This document shows positions 34,193 through 43,859 of a stretch of 64,000 nucleotides of DNA, in pieces. The translations under genes were made by a program, and so were the position numbers. Within the stretch, counting starts at the first letter, position 1, and every line of letters begins with the position of its first letter. The stretch comes from Porphyromonas sp. COT-239 OH1446 (lineage in GTDB: Bacteria; Bacteroidota; Bacteroidia; Bacteroidales; Porphyromonadaceae), in the NCBI RefSeq assembly GCF_000768875.1, contig NZ_JRAO01000027.1, positions 34,266 to 98,265 of the forward strand, written 5' to 3'. A model generated the notes under the pieces. It saw only the letters and a program-made list of their open reading frames with translations. It was not told the DNA's origin and made no database searches.

Positions 34193-35623
34193 CTACTTGA
34201 GGGGCTTAATATCCAGCTTCACGGGGTGGATCATATTCTCGGGCGAGAGGATCGTGTCGAGATCCTTCTTCGAGAGGATGCCATGCTCGAGCACCAATTC
34301 GTATACACCACGACCCGTTTCCATGGCTTCCTTGGCGATCTTGGTCGAGTTCTTGTAACCGATAATGGGGTTCAGGGCGGTAACGATCCCGATGCTCTGC
34401 TCGATGTAGGCACGGCAGGTCTCTTCATTGGGCGTAATGCCGTCGATACAGAGCGTACGCAGGGTATCGAAGCCGTTCATCAAGAGTTCGGCAGACTCGA
34501 GGCAGCACTGAGCCATCACGGGCTCCATCGCATTGAGCTCCATCTGTGCAGCATCGCCAGCTAGGGTTACGCAGAGGTCGTTGCCCATCACCTTATAGCA
34601 CACTTGGCTCATCACCTCGGGGATGACGGGGTTTACCTTCCCGGGCATGATGGACGAGCCTGGCTGCATCGCAGGGATATTGATCTCACCCAAGCCGCAG
34701 CGAGGGCCACTCGAGATGAGACGAATGTCGTTGGAGATCTTGTTCACTTTGACCGCCACACGCTTCATCGCCGAGCTGTAGCCGATCATCTCGCTGGTAT
34801 CGCTTGTCGAGCCTACCATATCTGCAGCCTTGCGGATAGGCCAGCCCGTGATCTGTGCCAGGGCAGCCGTGCAGAGATCAGCATAGCCAGGCTCGGAGCA
34901 GATCCCCGTACCGATGGCCGTAGCACCCATGTTCACCGTGAGGAATTGCTCAGCAGCATGATCGAGGTTGATGAGTTCATGCTCGAGGATAGAGGCAAAG
35001 CCCCCGAAGGTCTGACCCAGCGACATGGGTACTGCGTCCTGTAGCTGCGTGCGGCCCATCTTCAAGATGTGTGCCATCTCTTGGCTCTTGGCCCTGAGGG
35101 AGGCAATGAGCTGCTCTAGATGCTTGCGCAGCTCGAGGTGCGTGGCATAGAGAGCCATGTGGATGGCCGTAGGATAGGCATCGTTGGTAGACTGAGAGCA
35201 ATTGACATGATCGTTGGGCGAGAGGTACTGAAACTCCCCAGCCTCATGCCCCATGATCTGTAGCGCACGGTTACAGATCACTTCGTTGGCATTCATGTTG
35301 GTCGTCGTCCCTGCCCCACCCTGGATCAGATCCACGGGGAAGTCCTCATGGTGCTTGCCATCCAGCAGCTCATGGCAAGCCTTGATGATCGCCTGCGCCT
35401 GCTCCTCTGTCAGCAGACCAAGCTGACGATTGGCCATAGCTGCTGCCTCCTTGGTGAAGGCAAGCCCTCGGATGAAGAGCGGATAATCGCTGAGTAGGAA
35501 GCGGCTGATCTTAAAGTTCTCCATGCCTCTGAGCGTCTGTACGCCATAGAGGCGATCAGCTGGTAGCTGACGCTCGCCCAGGAGGTCGCTCTCTAGGCGA
35601 AAGTGTTTGTCTGTTGCATTCAT
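34193..35623 (-). CDS. aspA: Aspartate ammonia-lyase
   Basis: A 476-residue member of the fumarase/aspartase superfamily. It has the signature GSSIMPGKVNPVIPE, the first conserved region GAGTTTNMNANEVI, and SQSTNDAYPTA. The sequence pattern (for example the MGRTQLQDAVPMSLGQ and GEINIPAMQPGSS context) fits aspartase better than class II fumarase, though the two are close. It converts aspartate to fumarate and ammonia, which suits an amino-acid-fermenting anaerobe respiring fumarate. It is monocistronic with its own promoter and terminator. Confidence 0.88.
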   Translation of the reverse strand: MNATDKHFRLESDLLGERQLPADRLYGVQTLRGMENFKISRFLLSDYPLFIRGLAFTKEAAAMANRQLGLLTEEQAQAIIKACHELLDGKHHEDFPVDLIQGGAGTTTNMNANEVICNRALQIMGHEAGEFQYLSPNDHVNCSQSTNDAYPTAIHMALYATHLELRKHLEQLIASLRAKSQEMAHILKMGRTQLQDAVPMSLGQTFGGFASILEHELINLDHAAEQFLTVNMGATAIGTGICSEPGYADLCTAALAQITGWPIRKAADMVGSTSDTSEMIGYSSAMKRVAVKVNKISNDIRLISSGPRCGLGEINIPAMQPGSSIMPGKVNPVIPEVMSQVCYKVMGNDLCVTLAGDAAQMELNAMEPVMAQCCLESAELLMNGFDTLRTLCIDGITPNEETCRAYIEQSIGIVTALNPIIGYKNSTKIAKEAMETGRGVYELVLEHGILSKKDLDTILSPENMIHPVKLDIKPLK

Positions 35624-35672
35624 AAGACAACGGATTTGAGGGGTATGCGGAATATGAAATTAAGTCATAGCA

Positions 35673-35680
35673 CAAAGGTA
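35673..35680 (-). promoter_or_regulatory. Predicted -7 box of aspA
   Basis: Minus-strand TACCTTTG with a TTG about 20 bases upstream. The start is near 35666, giving a ~43-base leader. Confidence 0.65.
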
Positions 35681-35821
35681 GACCTTTTTTCTACCTCAAC
35701 CAATCTTTATTCGGTCTATTGTTCCCTCCTCCAGTAGAGCGAGAGGGCCGTAGCGACAGAGGGCAGGGCATCGACCACATAGATCGCTGCACTGCCCTCT
35801 AGAATACCTAATACAGAGCCT

Positions 35822-37480
35822 CTAATACTGGATGAGCTCTGTGATGGGCTTGCCGATACAACCGCTAGGCAACTGAGTACTTAGCATAAAGGCCAGCGTA
35901 GGGGCAATATCTGTCATATAGACCTCACGATAGAGATGCCCAGGCTTCACCCCATGACCCATGAAAATCAATGGGATATGTGTGTCATAGGGAGACCAAA
36001 CAGAGTGGTCTGTACCACGAGGATTCTCCGAGCTATTCAAAGCCCAACCTGGATGCAAGATGATAAAGATCTGGCCACTACGATGGCGATTATAACCATT
36101 GATCACCCTCATGCGTAGCTCCTCGGGCAGAGCATATTCGTTCACTCGCTCCGAGGGTACTGCATAGGCAACACCTGGGACAGCGACTAGATGCTCACAC
36201 AAGAGATCAATCAGCTCGCGACGCTCCTTAGCCTTGAGCCTAGAGAGCTTGCCCTCATCAAGTACTAACTGATAGTTAGACACCCCCTTGACGATGGAGC
36301 TATCCACATCGAGAAATTCTCTAGCCAAGCTATCCAGCTGCTTCACCACAGTAGAGGCTTTAAACGAGCGACCTGGCAGACGATGGTGCTTAAGGAAGGT
36401 AATGTTGTGTCCCGCAGCATGGTCAGCAGTAATGAAGAAGAGATAGCCATCCCGACCATAAGTCCTATCGAGATAGGAGAAGAAGTCTGCCAGCTCCTTG
36501 TCTAGGCGTAAATAGGTATCCTCCGTCTCGATCGCAAAGGTTCCGTAGCGATGCCCAATGTAGTCCGTAGACGAGAGACTAACGGCCAAGAAGTCTGTAT
36601 GACCCCGAGTCATGCCCAGCTTCTCTCCCTCGATCGCAGCCCGAGCCATCTCGAGGGTAAGAGTATTACCCATGGGAGTGGTGCGGATTACCCCTATACC
36701 CCTGTCCTGAGCAAGAGCCTTAGTATCGAGAGGAAGGGTAGGCTTACCGTCCTTCGTCCAGGGAGACTCGAAGGGAGTATCGTCTGCCGTGCTCTCCAGG
36801 TAAGTGGAGATTGGATATAGGGTCCTCCACCCATCACGCAAGAGCCTCTCTGCTCGCCTCTGCTCGTTGAAGCGGCGAGCCCATCGAGGCAGCTCACTCA
36901 TGTAATACGTGCTCGAGATGAAGTTACCTGAGGCATCATCGAACCAGTAGGCCGCATGGGCACTATGGCCTGCGGGCAGGATCGAACCTCTATCCTTGAG
37001 GGCTACGCCAACGACCTTGGTGCGGAAGTTCGTCGCTATGCGCAGCTCGTCCGTGATGGTAGTGGCCAGCATGTTGCGCGGAGACATCTGTCCGCTGCGA
37101 CCGTTATCGGCCCCGACGGTCTGTACCGAGTTGTCCTGCGTACAATAGACAGGCTGCCCATTGATGCGGAAGTTATTGCCTGCGATGCCGTGGATCGAGG
37201 GAACAGAGCCCGTATAGACCGTAGCATGCCCGATGGCCGTTACGGCAGGCAGGTAGTTGATCCGTGCATTGTGGCAATTGAAGCCCTCGCCTAGAAGACG
37301 GCGAAAGCCCCCCTCACCGAAGCGATCGTTGTAGCGGTAGAGATAATCCCAACACATCTGGTCTACCACCATGCCCACGACGATACGAGGACGTTCGGGG
37401 CGAGATTGGGCCTCAAGGGGAAAGGCTGTCAAGAGCAGCACGAGGCAGAGCCCAAGACGGCGAAAAAGATTTGTTTGCAT
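35822..37480 (-). CDS. PafA-type alkaline phosphatase
   Basis: A 552-residue exported phosphatase with a signal peptide (about 1-24). Metal ligand Asp40 (VGMVVDQMCWDYL) and nucleophile Thr81 (LPAVTAIGHATVYTG) match the PafA family of Bacteroidetes phosphatases, in which Thr replaces the Ser of E. coli PhoA. Further ligands are in HGTDFLAVSLSSTDYIGHRYG-like and ITADHAAGHN segments. It releases phosphate from organic esters in the periplasm. It lies 31 bp after rlmN and is probably co-transcribed with it; no Pho-type control site is evident. Confidence 0.88.
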   Translation of the reverse strand: MQTNLFRRLGLCLVLLLTAFPLEAQSRPERPRIVVGMVVDQMCWDYLYRYNDRFGEGGFRRLLGEGFNCHNARINYLPAVTAIGHATVYTGSVPSIHGIAGNNFRINGQPVYCTQDNSVQTVGADNGRSGQMSPRNMLATTITDELRIATNFRTKVVGVALKDRGSILPAGHSAHAAYWFDDASGNFISSTYYMSELPRWARRFNEQRRAERLLRDGWRTLYPISTYLESTADDTPFESPWTKDGKPTLPLDTKALAQDRGIGVIRTTPMGNTLTLEMARAAIEGEKLGMTRGHTDFLAVSLSSTDYIGHRYGTFAIETEDTYLRLDKELADFFSYLDRTYGRDGYLFFITADHAAGHNITFLKHHRLPGRSFKASTVVKQLDSLAREFLDVDSSIVKGVSNYQLVLDEGKLSRLKAKERRELIDLLCEHLVAVPGVAYAVPSERVNEYALPEELRMRVINGYNRHRSGQIFIILHPGWALNSSENPRGTDHSVWSPYDTHIPLIFMGHGVKPGHLYREVYMTDIAPTLAFMLSTQLPSGCIGKPITELIQY

Positions 37481-37511
37481 ACGAAGTGTCGATTTAGGTT
37501 GTCAATAGGGT

Positions 37512-38552
37512 TTATAGGTTCATTTGCTCCTTGGTCGAGAGCATCCCGCAGGCAGCGGAGATGTCCTCCCCTCTGGAGGTGCGTATCGTCGTAACATACC
37601 CCCGCTGCTCGAGTAGAGCCTTGAAGGCCTCCATACGCTCGGCCGAGACGGGCCTTAGGGGGACATTGGGGATCTGATGGAAGGGGATCAGATTGATGCG
37701 GCAGGGGATGCCTCTGAGGATGCGAGCTAGCTCTGCCGCATGAGCAGGGCTGTCATTGACCCCGTCGAAGACGATGTACTCGAAGGACACTCGCCTTTGG
37801 CCACTGAAGTCTACTTGGCGAATCATTTCCAAGGTCTCCTCGAGGCTAGTACCTCGCTCGGCAGGCATGATCTGCAGGCGACCCTCAGCGAAGGGGTTGT
37901 GCAGGCTCACGGCTAGATGACACTTGGTCTCCCGAAGAAATCGCTCGAGCCCTCGCCTCACCCCTACGGTCGAGAGGGTGAGCCGCTTGGGGCTCCAACC
38001 CAACCCCCACTCGGCGGTCATGACCTCGATACTAGAGAGGACATTGTCGGGGTTGTCCAATGGCTCTCCCATGCCCATGTAGACGATGTTGGTGAGACGC
38101 TCGCTCTCCTCGACCGAGAGGACTTGGTTGATGATCTCACCGACCGAGAGGTGGGCCTTGAAGCCTTGCTTGCCTGTCATACAGAAGAGACAGTTCATCT
38201 TGCACCCTACCTGCGAGGAGATGCAGAGCGTAGCTCGGTCGCCTTCGGGAATAAATACCGACTCGACGAGCCCTCCGTTGCTCACTCGAAAGAGATACTT
38301 ACGCGTCCCATCGATCGACAGCTGCGAGGTTACGGGTTGGGAGCGACCGACCTCGAAGTGCTCGGCCAGGAGGGCTCGATTGGCCTTGGAGATATTACTC
38401 ATCTCGTCGATGGTGGTAGCCCTCTTGTGGTAGAGCCACTGAGCTATCTGCTTACCCGTAAATCGGGGCATCCCGAGGGCGATGACCTCTTGAGTCAGCT
38501 GATCCAGGGTGAGGCCCAACAGTGGGCGTTTGGTTGTTATAATTTCGTTCAT
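37512..38552 (-). CDS. rlmN: 23S rRNA/tRNA adenine-C2 methyltransferase
   Basis: A 346-residue radical-SAM enzyme with the cluster motif C117-x3-C121-x2-C124 (VGCKMNCLFCMTG) and the C-terminal Cys of SRGEDISAACGML that forms the methyl intermediate. It methylates C2 of A2503 in 23S rRNA and A37 of some tRNAs. It has its own -7 box 40 bp upstream. pafA follows. Confidence 0.95.
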   Translation of the reverse strand: MNEIITTKRPLLGLTLDQLTQEVIALGMPRFTGKQIAQWLYHKRATTIDEMSNISKANRALLAEHFEVGRSQPVTSQLSIDGTRKYLFRVSNGGLVESVFIPEGDRATLCISSQVGCKMNCLFCMTGKQGFKAHLSVGEIINQVLSVEESERLTNIVYMGMGEPLDNPDNVLSSIEVMTAEWGLGWSPKRLTLSTVGVRRGLERFLRETKCHLAVSLHNPFAEGRLQIMPAERGTSLEETLEMIRQVDFSGQRRVSFEYIVFDGVNDSPAHAAELARILRGIPCRINLIPFHQIPNVPLRPVSAERMEAFKALLEQRGYVTTIRTSRGEDISAACGMLSTKEQMNL

Positions 38553-38591
38553 GTTAGGATGATCTACCCAGCCTCAAGGGCCTAATGAGGG

Positions 38592-38599
38592 CAAAGTTA
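38592..38599 (-). promoter_or_regulatory. Predicted -7 box of rlmN
   Basis: Minus-strand TAACTTTG, with the start near 38585, about 33 bases before the rlmN ATG. Confidence 0.55.
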
Positions 38600-38666
38600 C
38601 CAAAAAATCAAGGCCATGAGAGGCAGCTTCCCCTCATGGCCTTGCTCTCTGTTTAAGAAATCTTCT

Positions 38667-40835
38667 TTAGAAGAAGCGAGCCCTATTGTCCGTAATCTTA
38701 AGCGACTGAACTAGGTCGAAGAAGGCACGGCGAGAGATCTGACTGCTCGTAGCACTCTGCTGCTGCTCGGCCTGGCTCTGTGCTACCTCTTTGGCTAGAG
38801 GCTCTGCCGAGATAGGACGCACGACCATGACCTCGGTGCGAGCGACGAAGGGTTTGGAGAGCGAGCCCAGGGCGGTGGTCATCGCCTTGGCGTTGAAAGC
38901 TGCCCCCTCAGAGCCACGCACGATATAGTTGACTCCCACAAGGGTATCTACCTGGGTGGAGAGCTCGGCTGCATAGGCCTCGAGGCTTGAGAGGCCCTTG
39001 GCAGAGAGGCTCTCGGCGAGTGCTTCGGTGCGCTTGGCGGCCTCGACCTCGGCGATCACCTGCTCACGCACCATAGACAGAGGAGCGAAGCCTGCGGCGA
39101 TATGCCTATTCACCTGAGCGATGACCAGGTGGTCGTTGGAGCAGCGGAAGATCTTGTCCGTTACCTCGCCCTCATCGGCATTCAAGGCCCAAGAAACGAT
39201 CTGGCGAGAACTGGGGATGAAAGAGAGCTGAGGGCTCTCTGCTGCTACAGCGACATCACGAGAGACGTTGAAGCCCTCCTTGACAGCCTTCTGCTCCATG
39301 GCATCGAAGCCTCCACCCTCGTTGAGGATGGTATTGAGAGCGTTGTAACGCTCGTCGAAGGTCTTGTCGGAGAACTCTACTGGGATCGAAACGAAAGCCA
39401 CCTGGTACTTGTCCACCACGGGCTTGGGATTAACAGCCTTGACGAGGAATTTATTCTGTCCACGATCTATCGTGATCACTTGACCGATGGGGGCTTTGTA
39501 GAGCGTATCAAGGCCCATCTGTGCTGCACCGAACTCGGTGATCGCACTGTCGAGCATCCCATACTGACCAGGGAAGGTGATCAGACCGCCATTGGCAGCC
39601 GTAGAGGTATCGACGCTGAGCTCCTGAGCCAGGGCGGCAAAGTCGCGACCCGAAGCCAGGAGTCTCTGGATGCTGTCTACCTGTGTTGAGCGCAGGCTAT
39701 CGAGGGCAATCAGACGCACGTTGATGCTCTCTACACCACGCTTCTTATCGACGAGCTTGATGAGGTTGTAACGGTCGCTCACGAGCTGAGGAGCATTGAC
39801 CTGACCAATCTGAGCAGCCTTAGCAAAGGCGATCTCATCATTGCTCACCCCTACCTGAGCGAGCATATCTAGCTCCGAACCAATGAGGTAAGTGGGGCGG
39901 AAGAACTTGTTGCCATGGTGGGCACGTAGAGCCTCCTCGACATCCTTGCGTGTGCTGGCGGCCAAGAGGGCACTCATCACCTCGTCCTTGGTGGTCTCGG
40001 CGGCACGATAGTCATCGGCCGAGGGGACTACCTGCACACTGATAAAGCTCAGCTCCGTCGAGGGAGACTGCATACGGAAGTAGTTCTTGTGCTCGTCATA
40101 GTATTTCTTGATCTCCTCGTCTGTAGCACGATGGGTGCTGTCGGTGATGAGCGAGGGTGTCGTACGCACGAGGGCGACAGTGCGAGAGCCATCGGAGAGA
40201 GCAATCTCACGATCTAGATCGGTGAGCTTGTAGGTGCGACGCAAGAGGGCCTCGAGCTTCTGCTGTAGGCGAGTATTGACGATGGCCTTCTGCACACCGA
40301 TCCAGCGAGACTGTAGCATGCGCATCTGCTCCTGAAACTCCTGTGGCTGTGCCTCGATCTGACGATCGCTCATCTGAGCGATGAAGTCATTGACCATCTT
40401 GCTATCCGAGGCATCGATCCCCATGCTAGAGAAGAATTGGCTGGCCACGGGCGAGGGTGCGACTCCCTTGCCCCCGATGAGCAGGGCATAGAATTCATCC
40501 GCCGTAACCTTCAGACCTAGATCCGAGGCGATCTTATTGAGGGCATAATCCGTGATGTACTCCTGTGAGAGCTGGTTGTTGATCATCATACGCTGCTCAT
40601 CGGTGGGCTGTGCACCGATACGCTCCTGAGCCATGCGCTCCATATCCTGCAGGCGGGCCTGGTAGTCGTGTATCGACACATCCTCTCCGTCGATAGAGAG
40701 GACAATCTGCTGGTTACGCTGCCAGATGCTAGTACCCTGCTGCAGGGCATCTCCTACGATGAAGGCGAGCAGGGCGATAGCGATAACGACCACGATCAGC
40801 ACTGCGCTGTTTCTGATTTTCTCTAAAACTGCCAT
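38667..40835 (-). CDS. PpiD-like periplasmic peptidyl-prolyl isomerase/chaperone
   Basis: A 722-residue protein with one N-terminal membrane anchor (about 11-30), a SurA/PpiD-like N-domain (about 45-200, including GDALQQGTSIWQRNQQIV) and a parvulin-type domain around 340-460 (SGRDFAALAQELSVDTSTAANGG). A second, degenerate parvulin-like region follows. PpiD is anchored in the inner membrane and helps newly exported outer-membrane proteins fold. The long beta-barrel cargo in this genome (SusC, PorV) would be natural clients, an inference. It is monocistronic. Confidence 0.88.
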   Translation of the reverse strand: MAVLEKIRNSAVLIVVVIAIALLAFIVGDALQQGTSIWQRNQQIVLSIDGEDVSIHDYQARLQDMERMAQERIGAQPTDEQRMMINNQLSQEYITDYALNKIASDLGLKVTADEFYALLIGGKGVAPSPVASQFFSSMGIDASDSKMVNDFIAQMSDRQIEAQPQEFQEQMRMLQSRWIGVQKAIVNTRLQQKLEALLRRTYKLTDLDREIALSDGSRTVALVRTTPSLITDSTHRATDEEIKKYYDEHKNYFRMQSPSTELSFISVQVVPSADDYRAAETTKDEVMSALLAASTRKDVEEALRAHHGNKFFRPTYLIGSELDMLAQVGVSNDEIAFAKAAQIGQVNAPQLVSDRYNLIKLVDKKRGVESINVRLIALDSLRSTQVDSIQRLLASGRDFAALAQELSVDTSTAANGGLITFPGQYGMLDSAITEFGAAQMGLDTLYKAPIGQVITIDRGQNKFLVKAVNPKPVVDKYQVAFVSIPVEFSDKTFDERYNALNTILNEGGGFDAMEQKAVKEGFNVSRDVAVAAESPQLSFIPSSRQIVSWALNADEGEVTDKIFRCSNDHLVIAQVNRHIAAGFAPLSMVREQVIAEVEAAKRTEALAESLSAKGLSSLEAYAAELSTQVDTLVGVNYIVRGSEGAAFNAKAMTTALGSLSKPFVARTEVMVVRPISAEPLAKEVAQSQAEQQQSATSSQISRRAFFDLVQSLKITDNRARFF

Positions 40836-40875
40836 TGTATTATTTGATTATTGTATTCCTACATTTATCGGAGGG

Positions 40876-40883
40876 CAAAGATA
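40876..40883 (-). promoter_or_regulatory. Predicted -7 box of the ppiD-like gene
   Basis: Minus-strand TATCTTTG, about 41 bp before the ATG. The start is expected near 40869. Confidence 0.6.
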
Positions 40884-41039
40884 CAAACTGTACGTGATAT
40901 AACAGTGATTTTACAGCAAGTGCCTTCCCCATCGGGGGGCTTCGTCCGAGCCTTAGGGCACAGAGGCAGAGCGGTGAGGTCAAGATAGGCCTATGGATGA
41001 ACCCTCGGGAGAGAGTCTGATGAGCTCTCGGGGAGAGCT

Positions 41040-41135
41040 GCGTGGAGACTCAAGTAGGAGCTCAATGGAGATCCAAATAGGACTTCACTCGAGATCCTAA
41101 TAGGATCGAAACTGAGGCTCAAATAGGAGCTCAAT
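41040..41135. repeat. 23-bp dyad repeat array E
   Basis: Four TAGGA cores at 41055, 41078, 41101 and 41124, exactly 23 apart. TCCTA lies at 41095, 17 after the second core, forming GATCCTAATAGGATC with the third. Degenerate GAG-led units extend left to about 40990. The array is 3' of the glycosyltransferase, past its terminator, and upstream of the ppiD-like promoter. Confidence 0.85.
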
Positions 41136-41181
41136 AAGGCAGTAGACGATGTCTATATCTAACTTATAATAAGCAATATAC

Positions 41182-41202
41182 AAAAAAGACTCAGGAGAGT
41201 CT
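41182..41202 (-). terminator. Intrinsic terminator after the glycosyltransferase
   Basis: On the minus strand AGACTC-TCCT-GAGTCT is followed directly by TTTTTG, the classical form. It lies about 32 bp past the stop codon. Confidence 0.85.
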
Positions 41203-41233
41203 AAAAGAGTGGTTCTCATCCCCTACCGAGGGG

Positions 41234-42319
41234 CTACATGCCCAGCTCTCGGGCATAGAGGCGGGCATAGTCCTCGGCCATACGCCGATAGTCGTAACGC
41301 TCGGCCCAGAGGCGCAGCAGCTGGGCTCGTAGAGGGTCTTCGGCAAAGTCGCCCAAGGCCTCAGAGACTCGCTCAGCCATCGCCTCCGGCTCGAGCGAGG
41401 AGAAGTAGTACGCAGCCTCGCCACCGATCTCGGGCAACGAAGTCGCAGGGTTGAGCAGTACGGGACGGCCCATAGCCATCGCCTCCACAGGTGGGATGCC
41501 GAAGCCCTCCGCCAGCGAGGGATGTAACAACATCTGGCAATGCCCCAGGAGATAGGCCTTGGCCTCGGAGCTGACCCGGTGGAGCAGATGCACCCGAGCC
41601 TCAAGCCCAAGGCGGTGGATCGTCTCTCGGAGCTGACCAAGGTACTCCGCCCTCGAAGCCGAGTAGACGAGCACCAACTCCAACTCTCGAGGCAAGTGGG
41701 GCAACATCTGTACGAGCAGGTGCTGCTGCTTCTTGGGCGAGAGCACCCCGATCGAGAGGAGGTAAGGTCGCTGCCCCAGGCTCTGTATCGAGGCCTCGGC
41801 CGCCCCGAGGCTAGAGGGCGGCTCTGTGGATAACAGAATACCATTGTGGATAACCTCGAGACTTATACTCGGCTTGAGGTCGAAGAGCTCTTGATGCTTG
41901 AGCAGCGTTTCCTGGGCGAAGTGGGAGATCGAGACGATGCAGTCCGCTCCATTCAGATTGCGCCGAGCCTTGCTGAGCTCTCGCTCATAACGTCTGGAAC
42001 TGAGAGGCTCGTAGAGGAAGTTAAGATCGTGCAGCGTAACCATACGCCGCTCACCGTACCGCCCAGGAAAGTAATCCTGCTGCTGATGGGTCAGATGCAG
42101 CAGATCATAGCCTCGTGGAGTACGGTTGATAACCTTGTGCATAAAGTGATAGGGATGCACATCCACCTCCTCAGCCCTACGAGGACGATAGTAATGCAGC
42201 TCTAGGGGGATCTGTAGCGTGCGCAGGCCCAGCTCTAGGCAGTGGCAGTAGTAGCCGAGGCCAGAGTGAGGATAGCGAGTGCGCTCGAGATCGACAAGGA
42301 TGCGCCTAGGGGGAGTCAT
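41234..42319 (-). CDS. GT4-family glycosyltransferase
   Basis: A 361-residue GT-B glycosyltransferase. The C-terminal half has the GT4 (glycosyl transferases group 1) features: LLSIGVLSPKKQQHLLVQ and the E-x7-E element AEGFGIPPVEAMAMGRPVLL. The N-terminus begins ILVDLERTRYPHSGLGYY, as in mannosyl/rhamnosyl-type enzymes. There is no membrane segment. Sugar donor and acceptor are unknown; a role in LPS or capsule is possible but no other polysaccharide genes adjoin. It follows nhaA by 95 bp. Confidence 0.85.
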   Translation of the reverse strand: MTPPRRILVDLERTRYPHSGLGYYCHCLELGLRTLQIPLELHYYRPRRAEEVDVHPYHFMHKVINRTPRGYDLLHLTHQQQDYFPGRYGERRMVTLHDLNFLYEPLSSRRYERELSKARRNLNGADCIVSISHFAQETLLKHQELFDLKPSISLEVIHNGILLSTEPPSSLGAAEASIQSLGQRPYLLSIGVLSPKKQQHLLVQMLPHLPRELELVLVYSASRAEYLGQLRETIHRLGLEARVHLLHRVSSEAKAYLLGHCQMLLHPSLAEGFGIPPVEAMAMGRPVLLNPATSLPEIGGEAAYYFSSLEPEAMAERVSEALGDFAEDPLRAQLLRLWAERYDYRRMAEDYARLYARELGM

Positions 42320-42414
42320 ACAGTCTCAAAATAAGGACACCCCCCACGAGCCGAGCGGAGAGCCATAGGGATCGTGGGAGGTGTACAAGTGAAAACATAG
42401 CAGACCTCAACGAG

Positions 42415-43794
42415 CTATTTGTCGAGGATCTGTGGAGCTTTGTCCTGCGAAGCATATATGCCTGTACGCTTGAGAGCAATGCCCAGCCAAAGGTAACCCG
42501 AGAGAGCCGAGATGATCGTCCCAGCAAAGATCCCGAGTTTGGCCTGATTGAGCAGATCTTCGTGCCCCACCCCATAAGAGAGGCTGGCGATGAAGAGCGA
42601 TACGGTGAAGCCAATACCGCCAAACTTGGCCAGAGGCACAAGGGTAATGAGGCTCATCTGACTGGGCCAAGAGCACAGGCGCAGCTTAATGGCTGACCAG
42701 GTGAAGAGGCTGATGCCGATCGCCTTGCCCAGGAAGAGGCCACAGAAGATCGCCAGCGGTAGACCCATAAGCCCATCCGACGAGATCCCCTCAAATGACA
42801 CCCCCGCATTGACAAAGGCGAAAACAGGCAAAATGAAGTAACTCACGAACGGAGCGATCATGTGCTCGATCGTCTGCACAGGGCTGATTGAGCGACCTAG
42901 AGCACGGCGAAGAGCCTCGGTTACATGCATCTGATCCGACGAGAGTACGAGAGCCCCCTTAGCCTCTCGATAGTCGGTAGGGTTGAGGCGGTTGAACTCT
43001 CGGCGCATGTGCGCACGCAGATCTTCGATACGGATCTTCGTCGAAATGGGCACGCAGAGAGCGATCAGCACCCCAGCGATAGTTGTATGTACCCCTGACT
43101 GCAAGAAGAGCAACCAGACAACGAAGAAGGCGACATAGTAGAAGAATGGATTGCGCATCCCCAATCGACCAATGAAAGACACCACGAAGAGCAAACCAAA
43201 AGCCAAGAGCAGGGGCACCCAAGCTACATGAGAGCTATAGAAGATGGCGATGATGATGATCCCCCCGATGTCATCCGCCACTGCTAAGGCCATCAGGAAT
43301 ACACGGTAAGAGCTAGGCACGTGCTTACCTAGAGCCCCCAGCAAGGCCAGGGCAAAGGCAATATCCGTGGCCATCGGGATCGCAGCCCCACGCATCGCAG
43401 GCCCAGGAGGACAGACTAGGGAGAAGAAGAGAACAGGAACGATCATCCCCCCCATGGCAGCGATGACAGGGAGCATGGACTTCTTGACTGTAGAGAGCTC
43501 ACCAACAGTCATTTCCTGCTTGATTTCAAGCCCCACAACAAAGAAGAAGATCGCCATCAGGCCATCATTGACGAACTGTGCTAGGGTCATCGTCTCGCCA
43601 TGATGGGCAAAGAGCTCAAAACCCAAGATCTTAACCTCGATCGGATAGGCCAGCAAGGCCTCATAGTATTCGCTCCATGCAGAGTTGGCCACAGCCACAG
43701 CAATCAGCGAAGCCATGAAGAGCAGCACCGAAGCACTGGGACGCGGGATGGATATGCGTCTCAGAGGAGAGAGTAATTGGTTGATAACGTTCAT
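42415..43794 (-). CDS. nhaA: Na+/H+ antiporter NhaA
   Basis: A 459-residue NhaA, somewhat longer than the E. coli protein, with about 12 membrane helices. It has the conserved FFFVVGLEIKQEMTVGEL segment, the paired aspartates in MATDIAFALALLGALG and ALAVADDIGGIIIIA, which carry ions, and the C-terminal GIGFTVSLFIASLSYG. It extrudes sodium in exchange for protons. It is transcribed away from the Crp-like gene's 3' side; no clear -7 box was found. Confidence 0.95.
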   Translation of the reverse strand: MNVINQLLSPLRRISIPRPSASVLLFMASLIAVAVANSAWSEYYEALLAYPIEVKILGFELFAHHGETMTLAQFVNDGLMAIFFFVVGLEIKQEMTVGELSTVKKSMLPVIAAMGGMIVPVLFFSLVCPPGPAMRGAAIPMATDIAFALALLGALGKHVPSSYRVFLMALAVADDIGGIIIIAIFYSSHVAWVPLLLAFGLLFVVSFIGRLGMRNPFFYYVAFFVVWLLFLQSGVHTTIAGVLIALCVPISTKIRIEDLRAHMRREFNRLNPTDYREAKGALVLSSDQMHVTEALRRALGRSISPVQTIEHMIAPFVSYFILPVFAFVNAGVSFEGISSDGLMGLPLAIFCGLFLGKAIGISLFTWSAIKLRLCSWPSQMSLITLVPLAKFGGIGFTVSLFIASLSYGVGHEDLLNQAKLGIFAGTIISALSGYLWLGIALKRTGIYASQDKAPQILDK

Positions 43795-43859
43795 ACGATA
43801 GAGTTAGAGTTTATTATATTACTGTAGCCAGGCCTCAGGCACAAAAGAAGGGCCTTAGG

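Noticed and set aside
41191..41844. A 217-codon minus frame rich in Arg and Ser
   Set aside because: An out-of-frame shadow of the glycosyltransferase, which has clear GT4 motifs.
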